Part shown: one piece after another, positions 36,542 to 45,369 of the stretch
Layout: every line of letters begins with the position of its first letter
Numbering within the stretch: position 1 is the stretch's first letter
DNA from: Christensenella timonensis
GTDB lineage: Bacteria; Bacillota; Clostridia; Christensenellales; Christensenellaceae
Length of the DNA: 64,000 bases
Assembly: GCF_900087015.1 (NCBI RefSeq)
Contig: NZ_FLKP01000001.1
Span: 248,001 to 312,000 of the forward strand
Direction: 5' to 3'
The notes under the pieces: model-generated
Databases searched by the model: none
What the model saw: the letters and a program-made list of their open reading frames with translations, nothing else
What the model was told of the DNA's origin: nothing
Program-made: the position numbers and the translations under genes

Positions 36542-36570
36542 TTGCCTGAAAAGCAAAAAGAATTTATAAT
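36542..36570 (+). promoter_or_regulatory. Promoter of the alcohol dehydrogenase gene
   Basis: TTGCCT (36542-36547) and TATAAT (36565-36570) with a 17-base spacer. The ATG lies 65 bases downstream. Confidence 0.75.
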
Positions 36571-36634
36571 AAAACCAAAATAACCACGTTAAAACATATG
36601 TACAATCAACATTTTTTATGGAAAGAGGCCTGGC

Positions 36635-37810
36635 ATGGCAAGATTTACAGTTCCAAGGGACGTATTCTTCGGACACGGTTCCATGGATGAAATACGAAAT
36701 CTCAAGGGGTATAAGCGTGCTTTTGTAGTAGCCGACCGCATCATGGAACAGCTCGGTATAGTGGAAAAACTGGCCGATATCTTAAACGACTGCCATATGG
36801 AGGATATCCGCTGTTTCTTTGACGTAGAAGCGGAGCCCTCGGTGGAAACAGTCATGAAAGGTGCGGCGCAGCTTTCAGAAGCCCGGTCTGATATCATCTT
36901 TGCCATCGGCGGCGGGAGTGTGATCGATGCGGCCAAGGCAATGTGGATCTTCTATGAACATCCCCAGCTCACTTTTGAACAGATCGTGAAAGCCCATGAG
37001 CTTCCTCCGCTGCGGGAAAAAGCGATCTTGGTGGCGATCCCTTCCACCAGCGGTACAGGCAGCGAGGTAACCTCTTTTGCCGTGATCACAGACCATCAAA
37101 GCAAGACCAAATACCCGATCGCCGATTTTGCGATCACACCGGATGTGGCGATCCTCGACAGCCAGATCACGGCGACCATGCCGCCCAAGCTCGTTGCCTA
37201 TACGGGTATGGACGCCTTGACGCACGGTATCGAAGCTTACGTGGCAAAAAACCGTTCCAGCTTTACGCGTCCCCTGTCCATCCATTCTATTGCCATCATC
37301 ATCGGCTATCTTGAGGATTCTTATTATGGGGACATGGAAGCAAAAGACGAGATCCATGTCGCTTCCTGCCTTGCCGGTATGGCTTTCACCAATGCACAGC
37401 TCGGCATCAACCATTCCATCGCCCATAAAGCGGGAGCGCTTTTCGGGGTTCCGCACGGATTGTGCAACTCCATCCTTCTTCCGTATGTCATAGATTACAA
37501 CCGCCGCGACCATACTGCCCTGCGCCGTTATGCGCGCATTGCAAAGCGCATCGGTTTTGAGGGCGACCGCGACAAGCTGTTACTCAATTCCCTGCTCCAG
37601 ACCATTGCAACGCTTACCCACAACCTGCGCCTGCCCATTAGTTTTGAGGAAGCGGGCGTCAACGAGTTCAAATACAATATGTACAAGCGTGAGATCGCCG
37701 AGAACGCTTTCCTCGACCCATGTACGCTGTCCAACCCGCGTGAAACCAGCGCCGATGATCTGGAACGGATTTTGGAATGTGCATATTATGGAAAAAAGGT
37801 GGCCTTCTGA
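36635..37810 (+). CDS. Iron-containing alcohol dehydrogenase
   Basis: This 391-aa enzyme has the class III ADH signature: NAD-binding GGGSVIDAAK (about 90-99), STSGTGSEVTSF, TGMDALTHGIEAY and the metal site HSIAHKAGALFGVPHG. It interconverts alcohols and aldehydes with NAD(P)H, probably as a fermentation step; the exact substrate (ethanol, butanol or a diol) cannot be read. Single gene with its own promoter and terminator. Confidence 0.9.
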   Translation: MARFTVPRDVFFGHGSMDEIRNLKGYKRAFVVADRIMEQLGIVEKLADILNDCHMEDIRCFFDVEAEPSVETVMKGAAQLSEARSDIIFAIGGGSVIDAAKAMWIFYEHPQLTFEQIVKAHELPPLREKAILVAIPSTSGTGSEVTSFAVITDHQSKTKYPIADFAITPDVAILDSQITATMPPKLVAYTGMDALTHGIEAYVAKNRSSFTRPLSIHSIAIIIGYLEDSYYGDMEAKDEIHVASCLAGMAFTNAQLGINHSIAHKAGALFGVPHGLCNSILLPYVIDYNRRDHTALRRYARIAKRIGFEGDRDKLLLNSLLQTIATLTHNLRLPISFEEAGVNEFKYNMYKREIAENAFLDPCTLSNPRETSADDLERILECAYYGKKVAF

Positions 37811-37927
37811 CCTATACATTTTTATGCATAAAAAACGCTTGTTCCTGCTTAAATATGCACGCTTTCCTTTCCTGCCTATTTTAGCCGTTTGATCTGTTTT
37901 TCTGCGCAACCACGCATTTTCCGCGAT

Positions 37928-38038
37928 TGTGGATAACTTCGGCTAACTTTCCTTTCCCCGGTTTTTACAAACCGCATTATAAAGCCTTTTTTGTGATGTA
38001 AAGTTATCCACATCCATTGGTGGATAACTTTGATTTTT
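37928..38038. terminator. Terminator hairpin made of DnaA-box-like sequences
   Basis: AAAGTTATCCAC (38000-38011) and GTGGATAACTTT (38020-38031) form a perfect 12-bp stem followed by GATTTTTTG. The arms include TTATCCACA, the consensus DnaA box, and a further TGTGGATAA lies at 37928-37936. It is a good terminator for the ADH gene, but the DnaA sites may also titrate DnaA. The 450-base gap (37811-38260) has no gene otherwise. Confidence 0.6.
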
Positions 38039-38213
38039 TGCTTTGTTACGCGCTTTTCGCTTTGAGGATAACTCCTCTTTGCCCCCTCCTGCCCCGTTGC
38101 TTTTTTCCTCCCGTACCCATTATGCATACAGCGCTTTATTTTATACATTTTTAGCGTTTTCCCGCACTTTCGCCAATCTTGCGGAAGCACTGTAAAATAT
38201 TGCTTTCCTGTTG

Positions 38214-38219
38214 TATAAT
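38214..38219 (+). promoter_or_regulatory. -10 box before the beta-propeller gene
   Basis: TATAAT lies 41 bases before the ATG at 38261. The -35 (TGTAAA at 38191) is poor, so the assignment is tentative. Confidence 0.45.
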
Positions 38220-38260
38220 GAAACGTAAGATGAACGATATTGAATTGAAGGAGTCTTTCT

Positions 38261-39970
38261 ATGCAACGTCAATATAACAGGCCCTATCGCAGGCCCACCT
38301 CTGTAAACCGGCCACGTCCACGCGGCTACCGCAGGCGGCGCGGGCGTTTGCGTATTGGGCGGTTGGTTATCCTGATCCTGATTTTTGCCGCTATCGTAGT
38401 GGGCATCGTTTTGGGGATCATGTTCCTGGCCAAATCCGGTATATTCGGCGCGGCGGCTCCAGACCGTGTTTCCGTTGTCCTGCCCTCCGCCCAGCCTTCT
38501 TCTTCCGCAGGGGATCTTGCGGTAGCGGCGGTTGACGCGACACAGCCCGCTGCTTTTGGGCTGCAAACGGAAATCCAGCAAAACGGGGAGACCCTTACGG
38601 GGTTCAACCGTGCTTATCCAATTTCTTTCCCTGCCGGAAGCGCCTATACCCCGCTTAGCGGCGTATCCGCTTTCCGCGGCAATAACTATCGTGACGCCGC
38701 CCAGTTTGGCGGGATGGAAAATGCTCCGACAAAGCTGGACGAGCTCTGGTCTGTCGATATCGGGCTTGCCTCGCCGGAAATACAGCCGCTCATGATCCGC
38801 TGGGACGCGGATATGCGGCAGGTAATGAATTTATACGACAATAAAAAATCGAAAGAGGACTTGACCGAGGTCATCGTGCCCGGCGCGGACGGCAAGCTAT
38901 ATTTCCTTGACTTGTCGGACGGCCAGAATACGCGAGACCCGCTGGAGCTTGGTTTTACGGCCGGGGGCACGCCTGCCCTTGACCCGCGCGGTTATCCCCT
39001 CTTGTATGTGGGGGCCGGCGGCGACGGTACAGGCGCCTGTTATATGAACGTCTACAGCCTGATCGACGGCCAGCTTTTATACCGCTGCGGCGCGGAACAA
39101 AAGGATGCTTTTGCCTACCGCAGCACATACCAGCGTTTCGGCGCTTCCCCGCTCGTCGCAGCGGAGGCGGATACGCTCATATGGCCGGGCGAAAACGGTA
39201 TTGTCTACACGATACGCCTGAACACGGATTTTGACCGGGCGGCGGGAACGGTTTCCGTTTCTCCCGACGAGCCTGTAAAATACCGCTATACCTCCGACCA
39301 ATATGCGGACGACGCGCAGGCAAACGGGCAAGCGTCCCGCATTTATGGCTTCAAGAGCTCGCCCGCCGCCTGGAAGAACTATCTTTTCCTTACGGACAAC
39401 GGCGGCCTCCTGCAATGCCTGGACCTCAATACCATGTCTCCCGTTTATGTCCAGGATACCGGCGGCATCCCGGACGCTTCCCCGCTCTTTGAGCAGGCAG
39501 GCGACAGCGCCTCTTTGTATACGGCTTCCTACGATGCGTCGGGCATGTCGCACATCCGCAAGCTGAACGCCCTTTCCGGTGAGACCGTATGGCAGAAGGA
39601 CAGCACGGGAAGCATACAGTCCTCCCCCGCCCTTGGCTCCGGCAGCCTGGAAGGTATGGTGTTTTTCAATGTAGCCGGGACGGAAAGCGGTGAGCTTGCA
39701 GCATATGACAGCGCCACGGGCGACATCCTCTGGCAGCATACCCTGCCGCGGCCGGGGGCGTCCTCGCCCGCTGCGGTATATGCTGCGGACGGCAGCGGGT
39801 CTATCCTGCAATGCGACGGCGGCGGCCAGCTTTTCCTGGTCGACGGGAAAACCGGGGAAGCAAAGGCATCGCTCGCTTTAAACGGCGATACGCAGGGTTC
39901 TCCTGCCGTATTCGGCAACACTGCCGTCCTGCAAAGCGGGGAAAAACTTTTCGGCATATTGCTTTCCTGA
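38261..39970 (+). CDS. Membrane-anchored PQQ-like beta-propeller protein
   Basis: This 569-aa protein starts with an Arg/Pro-rich cytoplasmic tail (1-30), has one transmembrane helix (about 32-56), then a Ser/Ala spacer and a large outside domain. That domain has repeats of the PQQ-like propeller type (DGKLYFLDLSDG, LNALSGETVWQKDSTG, YDSATGDILWQHTLP, VDGKTGEAKASL). It probably scaffolds a cell-surface process. The Arg-rich tail is unusual and could contact membranes or nucleic acid. ATG after GAAGGAG. Confidence 0.78.
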   Translation: MQRQYNRPYRRPTSVNRPRPRGYRRRRGRLRIGRLVILILIFAAIVVGIVLGIMFLAKSGIFGAAAPDRVSVVLPSAQPSSSAGDLAVAAVDATQPAAFGLQTEIQQNGETLTGFNRAYPISFPAGSAYTPLSGVSAFRGNNYRDAAQFGGMENAPTKLDELWSVDIGLASPEIQPLMIRWDADMRQVMNLYDNKKSKEDLTEVIVPGADGKLYFLDLSDGQNTRDPLELGFTAGGTPALDPRGYPLLYVGAGGDGTGACYMNVYSLIDGQLLYRCGAEQKDAFAYRSTYQRFGASPLVAAEADTLIWPGENGIVYTIRLNTDFDRAAGTVSVSPDEPVKYRYTSDQYADDAQANGQASRIYGFKSSPAAWKNYLFLTDNGGLLQCLDLNTMSPVYVQDTGGIPDASPLFEQAGDSASLYTASYDASGMSHIRKLNALSGETVWQKDSTGSIQSSPALGSGSLEGMVFFNVAGTESGELAAYDSATGDILWQHTLPRPGASSPAAVYAADGSGSILQCDGGGQLFLVDGKTGEAKASLALNGDTQGSPAVFGNTAVLQSGEKLFGILLS

Positions 39971-40036
39971 AAAGATTGCATAAGTCCTGACCTTTTGTGG
40001 TATCAATACATATATTAAAAACAGGGGGAATTTTTC

Positions 40037-41371
40037 TTGAACGATCCGATATGGTGGCAGCTTTTGCTGCAGGTAGTGCTCATTGCTTTGAACGCTTTTT
40101 TTGCTTCTACGGAAATCGCCGTGATTTCCCTCAACGCAAACAAGATCCGACGCCTGGCGGAAGAGGGAGATAAGAAAGCAAAACAGATGCTCAAAATGGT
40201 GGAAACACCCGCCGGGTTCTTGTCCACGATACAAATCGGGATCACGCTTGCCGGTTTTCTGGGAAGCGCGTTTGCCGCCGATAATTTTGCCAGCAAACTG
40301 ACGGACTGGATGGTGAGCGTACAGGGCTTCACCGCGGTCTCGCCCGATACGCTCAATACCATTGCCGTTATCATCATCACGCTCATCCTTTCCTACTTCA
40401 CGCTCGTATTCGGCGAGCTCGTACCCAAACGGATTGCCATGCAGCGTCCCGAAAAGGTCGCGCGGGCGTCGGCCAGCGTGATCACCGTGCTCTCTGTTGT
40501 GATGAAACCCATTATCTGGCTTTTAAGCGTTTCAACCAACGGCATTTTGCGCCTGCTGCGCATGAATCCCAACCAAAAGGAAGACGAAGTGACCGAAGAA
40601 GAGATCCGCTTGATGGTGGATATCGGCGAAGAAAAAGGCGCGATCGAACCGACGGAAAAAGAAATGATCGAAAATATTTTCGAGTTCAACAATACGACGG
40701 CGCGCGATGTGATGACGCACCGCACAGATGTGATCGCCATCCAAAGGGACGAAACAGAGGAGGATATCCTGCAGCTAATCCAGGAAAGCGGGCTTTCGCG
40801 CTTCCCCGTGTATGACGAGGACATCGATGATATTATAGGTATTTTGAATACGCGCGCTTACCTGCTCAACCTGCGCTCCGACGCACCCAAATCCCTCGAA
40901 CGGCTGCTCCGGCCTGCCCATTGCGTCCCCGAATCCGTGCATACGGACGTGCTCTTCCGCTCCATGCAAAAATCTAAAGACCACATTGCCGTGGTCGTGG
41001 ACGAATATGGCGGCACGAGCGGTATCGTGACGATGGAAGACCTCCTGGAAGAGATTGTGGGAAATATTTACGACGAATACGATCCGCAGGACGAGCAGGA
41101 GATCATGCAGCTTAAAGATAATCTGTGGCGCATCGCGGGCGGCACCAGCATCGACGCGTTGAACGAAGCGCTTTCACTTGAAATTCCCGAAGAAGCGGAT
41201 TTTGATACGCTTGGCGGGCTGGTATTCAGCAAGCTTGAAAGCATCCCGCAGGACGGCAGCCATCCGGACGTCGACGCCTACGGGCTGCATATCCACGTGG
41301 AAGAGATCGTAGAGCGCCGTGTGGAATGGGCGCTCGTATCGAAAATAACTGCCGGGGAATCAGTTACATAG
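40037..41371 (+). CDS. CNNM/CorC (hemolysin-type) CBS-domain transporter
   Basis: This 444-aa protein has a DUF21/CNNM membrane domain (four helices within about 1-180), a CBS pair (about 215-335) and a CorC_HlyC C-terminal domain. Relatives act in magnesium or cobalt efflux and heavy-ion resistance. The start is a TTG after AGGGGGAAT; no ATG fits. Its end overlaps the convergent YhhN gene by eight bases. Confidence 0.88.
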   Translation: MNDPIWWQLLLQVVLIALNAFFASTEIAVISLNANKIRRLAEEGDKKAKQMLKMVETPAGFLSTIQIGITLAGFLGSAFAADNFASKLTDWMVSVQGFTAVSPDTLNTIAVIIITLILSYFTLVFGELVPKRIAMQRPEKVARASASVITVLSVVMKPIIWLLSVSTNGILRLLRMNPNQKEDEVTEEEIRLMVDIGEEKGAIEPTEKEMIENIFEFNNTTARDVMTHRTDVIAIQRDETEEDILQLIQESGLSRFPVYDEDIDDIIGILNTRAYLLNLRSDAPKSLERLLRPAHCVPESVHTDVLFRSMQKSKDHIAVVVDEYGGTSGIVTMEDLLEEIVGNIYDEYDPQDEQEIMQLKDNLWRIAGGTSIDALNEALSLEIPEEADFDTLGGLVFSKLESIPQDGSHPDVDAYGLHIHVEEIVERRVEWALVSKITAGESVT

Positions 41372-42056
41372 GATGCAGGCTTAGCGCCAGCAAAAACATG
41401 CCGGAAAAATACGTGATCCAGTTGAGGTTCGCGTGGATCCGCTTGTCCGTGTGGTAATTCCATATGCCCAAAAACAGGTCCGAAACGAGGAACAGTACCG
41501 CGCCTGCGGCCATCACCAGCGTGCGCCCGGCAATCGCCTGCGGCGAAAATACGCTTACCGCGGCCTTGGCGGCCATCAATACGAGCAGCACCGTATAAAC
41601 AGTCAGCGGCACCTGCGCTTTTCCCAGCTGCCAGTCCTGTTTTTTCATCAGGAGCAGCACCAACAGCAAAACGGCTGCTGTGACCACGAACTCCTGCCAG
41701 CCGATCCCAAAGCGCATGAACATGGAAATGAGTAAAAAGCACTGGGTCAGCGCAAAAAAGAAAATCCCGGCGTTGAACTTTTTGGCGTCCAGCCGGATAA
41801 ACTGCAAAAAATAATCCCCGCCGACCGCGCACAAAAGCCCGCAGAAAACAAGGATATCCGGGATTTCCACGCTTCCATCCAGCGTTAAGAGCAACAGTCC
41901 CGCAATGCCTGTGATGCAAAAAAGCGCGCCCAGCGTAAGCTTCAGCGTCGTCGCCCGGACAAAATTATGCCGTGCTTCCATACGGATATACTGCCACAGC
42001 AGTATCACATAACAAACAGCGATCACCACCGGCAGGACAACCGATAATACAGCCAT
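41364..42056 (-). CDS. YhhN family membrane protein (lysoplasmalogenase-like)
   Basis: This 230-aa protein has about eight hydrophobic helices and the YhhN pattern (VFCGLLCAVGGDYFLQF, GAVLFLVSDLFLGIWNYH). YhhN/TMEM86 proteins hydrolyse vinyl-ether lysolipids; plasmalogens do occur in anaerobic Clostridia, so the role is reasonable. It is the last gene of a - strand set. Confidence 0.8.
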   Translation of the reverse strand: MAVLSVVLPVVIAVCYVILLWQYIRMEARHNFVRATTLKLTLGALFCITGIAGLLLLTLDGSVEIPDILVFCGLLCAVGGDYFLQFIRLDAKKFNAGIFFFALTQCFLLISMFMRFGIGWQEFVVTAAVLLLVLLLMKKQDWQLGKAQVPLTVYTVLLVLMAAKAAVSVFSPQAIAGRTLVMAAGAVLFLVSDLFLGIWNYHTDKRIHANLNWITYFSGMFLLALSLHPM

Positions 42057-42088
42057 ATCCCCATACCGCCTTTCGCTAAGACTACCTT

Positions 42089-42850
42089 TTACTTCTTATT
42101 ATTTTTTCCTTCCAGCCTTGCCATGTGCTTTTCTTCACGCAGGCGTCCCAGGTCGTCCTCCGGGGTGAATAATGTGAAAATATCCTGCAGCCGTCCAAAC
42201 AGCAAAAGCTGGTCGCCCGTCAAAAGCACCGTATCCTTGGTGATATATTCGAGCATCTCGTCGTTCCTCTTGACCATGACGATGTGCAGTCCATACTTTG
42301 TAGTCAGGTCGGCTTCGGCCAGCGTCTTCCCATCAAGCTCGCGTGGAAGTTCCCGGATGTCCACCCCGGCAACGACGCCGCGCGCGTACTCGTCCATCAC
42401 GCTGATGATATTACCCTTCCCCTGAAACATCCATTTCTGGCCCAATTTTTCGATAAATGCATTGAAACGCACCTTCATATGGGTGACTTTTTTCACCAAC
42501 ATAAAGACGATAAAGATAATGGCTAAGATGATGACAAGCGTCCACAGGTCTTCCTGGATCGCTTTGGGAAGCGCGAGTACGACGTTTACGAACACCGTGA
42601 TGATAGTCACGGAAAAGACATACCCAAACAGCATGACCGTGCGCGCCAGCTTACGGCGCAGCAGCTTGCCCACCACCAGTTCGCTTTCTTTTGTCGTATA
42701 CCCGCTGTTGGTAAGCAGGGATATGACCTGGAATTTTGCCTTTTCCTCCGTCATCCCCGTCATGCGGAACAGGATGGTGAAGATATCGATAATCAGGATA
42801 TATGCGACTGTCACTGCAAAAAACAAGGCCAGAGCCACCGACATATTCAA
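42089..42850 (-). CDS. TrkA-C domain membrane protein
   Basis: This 253-aa protein has three N-terminal helices (about 5-28, 68-90, 100-120), a linker, and a C-terminal RCK/TrkA-C domain (about 160-235, GVDIRELPRELDGKTLAEADL). The layout suggests an ion transporter sensor or gating protein, but no transport module is present. It is followed by YhhN after a 32-base gap; start at 42850. Confidence 0.78.
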   Translation of the reverse strand: MNMSVALALFFAVTVAYILIIDIFTILFRMTGMTEEKAKFQVISLLTNSGYTTKESELVVGKLLRRKLARTVMLFGYVFSVTIITVFVNVVLALPKAIQEDLWTLVIILAIIFIVFMLVKKVTHMKVRFNAFIEKLGQKWMFQGKGNIISVMDEYARGVVAGVDIRELPRELDGKTLAEADLTTKYGLHIVMVKRNDEMLEYITKDTVLLTGDQLLLFGRLQDIFTLFTPEDDLGRLREEKHMARLEGKNNKK

Positions 42851-42886
42851 CGTTAGATTCCCCCTTGCTTTTTATAACATACCCTC

Positions 42887-43390
42887 TTAGTGATCCAGAT
42901 AATCCAAAATATGCGACCATTCCGCCAAAAGGAACGGAAGCCCTGCCGCCGCGTTTGCCGGACTGGTGGAGGGAAGCGCGATACATTCCCTGCCCGTCGC
43001 CGGGAAACACAAAGTTTGATAAAGCCTATACGCCTTCTTCCCGTTCGCAAATACCATGCGTATATCTGCGGCGGAAAAAATCTCTGAAAAATCGTTGGGT
43101 ACAGCATTTTTAATGGATGCATCCGAGCTCCCCTCGATATCGCACGCAGCGAGTACATCGAAAAGCGCGATGCCCGCGCCTTTTAACATTTCTTCTTTTT
43201 GCGGAACCGTCGCAGGCAGCGGACACGCCAGCAGCGTGCTTAGCACCTCCCAGAAACGGTTACGCGGATTGGCATAATAAAAGCCTTCCCGGCGCGATTT
43301 GACAGAGGGGATGCTTCCCAGTATCAAGATCCTGGATTGGTCGTCAAAAACCGGCCCAAACGAATGTGTAACGCGTCCCGCCTGCATCAT
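42887..43390 (-). CDS. DNA-deoxyinosine glycosylase (UDG superfamily)
   Basis: This 167-aa enzyme fits the hypoxanthine-DNA glycosylase branch (GSIPSVKSRREGFYYANPRNRFW, with the UDG motif A region at ILGSIPSV and a C-terminal LPSTSPAN). It removes deaminated adenine from DNA. The start overlaps the upstream HAD gene stop. Confidence 0.85.
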   Translation of the reverse strand: MMQAGRVTHSFGPVFDDQSRILILGSIPSVKSRREGFYYANPRNRFWEVLSTLLACPLPATVPQKEEMLKGAGIALFDVLAACDIEGSSDASIKNAVPNDFSEIFSAADIRMVFANGKKAYRLYQTLCFPATGRECIALPSTSPANAAAGLPFLLAEWSHILDYLDH

Positions 43391-44253
43391 CAGCCGCAGA
43401 TCGCGCGGTAGATATCGTACACGCTGTCCAAAATATAATCCGGTTCCACATCGCCTTCCACGATATCCCCATAGCTGATCTCCCCGGAAAGCACGGCGAT
43501 CCCGACAATACCTCCGTTTTTCGCCGTTTTAATGTCTGTGTACAGACGGTCGCCCACCATAGCGGTCTTTTGGGCTTCCATCCCTGTTTTACTCAAAATA
43601 TAATCCACCGTTTCCTTAAACGGTTTCCCTACAAATTTAGGTTCTACGCCCGTGGCATACGTGATCATGCTTGCCATGGATGCGCAATCCGGCCAGAACC
43701 GTCCCCCATCCAGGGGGCAGACCCGGTCAATATTCGTTGCCACAAAGGGAACGCCGCCGGAAACCAACCGGCACAGGGTGTCCGCTTTTTTAAAGTGAAA
43801 CGTCGTATCAAAGCCCAAAACCGCAAAATCTGCCGTTTGCGTATCTTCACCTAAAAGTGTGATGCCTGCCTCGCGGAACTGCACCTCCAGCTCGGGCGTC
43901 CCCGCAAGGTACACCTTGGGGTCGCTTCCGTGTGTTTTCAGGTAATGGATCATCACGTCCCCGGACGTCATGATATGCTTGCGCGTCATTCCCGTAAACC
44001 CCAGCCGCTCCAGCTTTTTGACGTAATCAAGCGGCGCCTTGGAAGAATTATTGGTAAAGAAATAAAACTGCGTGCCTTTTTGCTGCATACATTCGATATA
44101 TTCCTTTGCACCATCGATCAGCCGGTCGCCCAAATTGATCGTCCCGTCCATATCCAGCACAAAACATTCGATCTCCTGCAGGTCAACCGCTCCCGCGTTC
44201 ACTTTTCCCCTTTTTTCTGCTCCCACCGCATCAGCCCCCATAAACTGCATCAT
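43390..44253 (-). CDS. HAD-IIA phosphatase (NagD/AraL-like)
   Basis: This 287-aa protein has DMDGTINLGD (motif I, about 33-42), TNNSSKAP (motif II), and GVEPKFVGKPFKETVD with MVGDRLYTDI (motifs III/IV) typical of the NagD/AraL family. It dephosphorylates small sugar or glycerol phosphates. It overlaps the end of egsA by 23 bases, suggesting coupling; the AraL-AraM pairing is known in Bacillus. Confidence 0.88.
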   Translation of the reverse strand: MMQFMGADAVGAEKRGKVNAGAVDLQEIECFVLDMDGTINLGDRLIDGAKEYIECMQQKGTQFYFFTNNSSKAPLDYVKKLERLGFTGMTRKHIMTSGDVMIHYLKTHGSDPKVYLAGTPELEVQFREAGITLLGEDTQTADFAVLGFDTTFHFKKADTLCRLVSGGVPFVATNIDRVCPLDGGRFWPDCASMASMITYATGVEPKFVGKPFKETVDYILSKTGMEAQKTAMVGDRLYTDIKTAKNGGIVGIAVLSGEISYGDIVEGDVEPDYILDSVYDIYRAICG

Positions 44254-45274
44254 AAATCTGTTTCAAATGGCCATCGTCCAAAGAAATCTCGTCCAGGATC
44301 GTGTAACGGTTCTTCCTTGTCGTAGGCGCGAGCCGCATCACTTCTACATAATCCTCATAAGTAAGCCCCAGGTCTTCAAAGCTTGCCGGAATCCCGAACC
44401 GCTTCAAAAAGCTGCGGATCAATTCGTAGTCGCCGCCGTGCAAATATTCCACCAATACGCTGGCCATTGCCGCCTGCAGCCCGTGGAAAGTACCTTTCCC
44501 GAGCGCGTCTATCCCGTGGCTGATCAGGTGCTCCGCCCCGCTCGAGGGGCGCGTATCGCCCGTGATGTTCATGGCGAGGCCCGACAATACGATGGATTCC
44601 GCTAGCTGCGTCAAAAACGCGGTGTCCTCTAGGCTCGGCTGCGTATACTGCAAGATCGCACGTACTGCCGTACCCGAAATGATGTAAGCAAAGTCATCCA
44701 TTTTCGCTTTTCCGGCGCGTACCGCCAGCTCCCAGTCTTTCAGCGCCGTGATATTGGAGATCAGGTCGCCAAGGCCCGCAACGACCATCTGGCGCGGCGC
44801 ATTGCGGATGATATCCATATCCATGATGATATACGCAGGGATTTCCGCCATCAGCGTCCGTACTTCGCCGTGGTCGCATTTCAATACCGCCATCGGGGAA
44901 GCCACGCCGTCGTGCGACATGGATGTCGGAATACTGATAAACGGCCGCTTTGACATGGTGGACGCATACTTGCCTACGTCCAGCACCTTGCCGCCGCCCA
45001 TCGCGATGACCGCGTCAAAATCGCGGTTTACGATATAATATGCCATCAGCAGCGCTTCGCGCAGGCTGCCTGCATGGACAAATTCCCGTTTGATGTCCTT
45101 TAAATAGGAGGACAGGTTTTCATATACCTCGTTTCCGTATAACTCGTCCACTGTCTTATCGACAATGAGCATCACCCTGTCTGTCGGTTTTAAAAATTCC
45201 TTGAGCTTCGGATACAGGATCCCGCTCCCTATCTTTACGCCTTCCGGCACCGCAAAAGTATTGATATCCCTCAC
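44231..45274 (-). CDS. egsA: sn-glycerol-1-phosphate dehydrogenase (AraM/EgsA)
   Basis: This 347-aa protein has the family blocks: AMGGGKVLDVGKYAST and SIPTSMSHDGVASPM near 95-130, and metal ligands in SGAEHLISHGID. It reduces DHAP to glycerol-1-phosphate, the enantiomer used in archaeal lipids, and in bacteria is known as AraM. With the HAD-IIA gene it may produce and dephosphorylate G1P. A weak terminator lies upstream of its start, between it and pfkA. Confidence 0.9.
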   Translation of the reverse strand: MRDINTFAVPEGVKIGSGILYPKLKEFLKPTDRVMLIVDKTVDELYGNEVYENLSSYLKDIKREFVHAGSLREALLMAYYIVNRDFDAVIAMGGGKVLDVGKYASTMSKRPFISIPTSMSHDGVASPMAVLKCDHGEVRTLMAEIPAYIIMDMDIIRNAPRQMVVAGLGDLISNITALKDWELAVRAGKAKMDDFAYIISGTAVRAILQYTQPSLEDTAFLTQLAESIVLSGLAMNITGDTRPSSGAEHLISHGIDALGKGTFHGLQAAMASVLVEYLHGGDYELIRSFLKRFGIPASFEDLGLTYEDYVEVMRLAPTTRKNRYTILDEISLDDGHLKQIYDAVYGG

Positions 45275-45305
45275 GCCCCTCTAATCATGATTGTGTAAAT
45301 ACAAC

Positions 45306-45333
45306 GAAAAGGCCTTACCAGCAAGACCTTTTC
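45306..45333 (-). terminator. Weak terminator after pfkA
   Basis: GAAAAGGTCTT pairs with AAGGCCTTTTC on the - strand (one G-T), with only a short T-run. It separates pfkA from egsA. Confidence 0.6.
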
Positions 45334-45369
45334 CAGTATACCTTATTTATAGCAAAATTTCAAAACCGC

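Noticed and set aside
37928-38031. Chromosomal origin (oriC) from DnaA boxes
   Set aside because: dnaA, dnaN or recF are not nearby, there is no AT-rich unwinding region, and the boxes are explained by a terminator stem.
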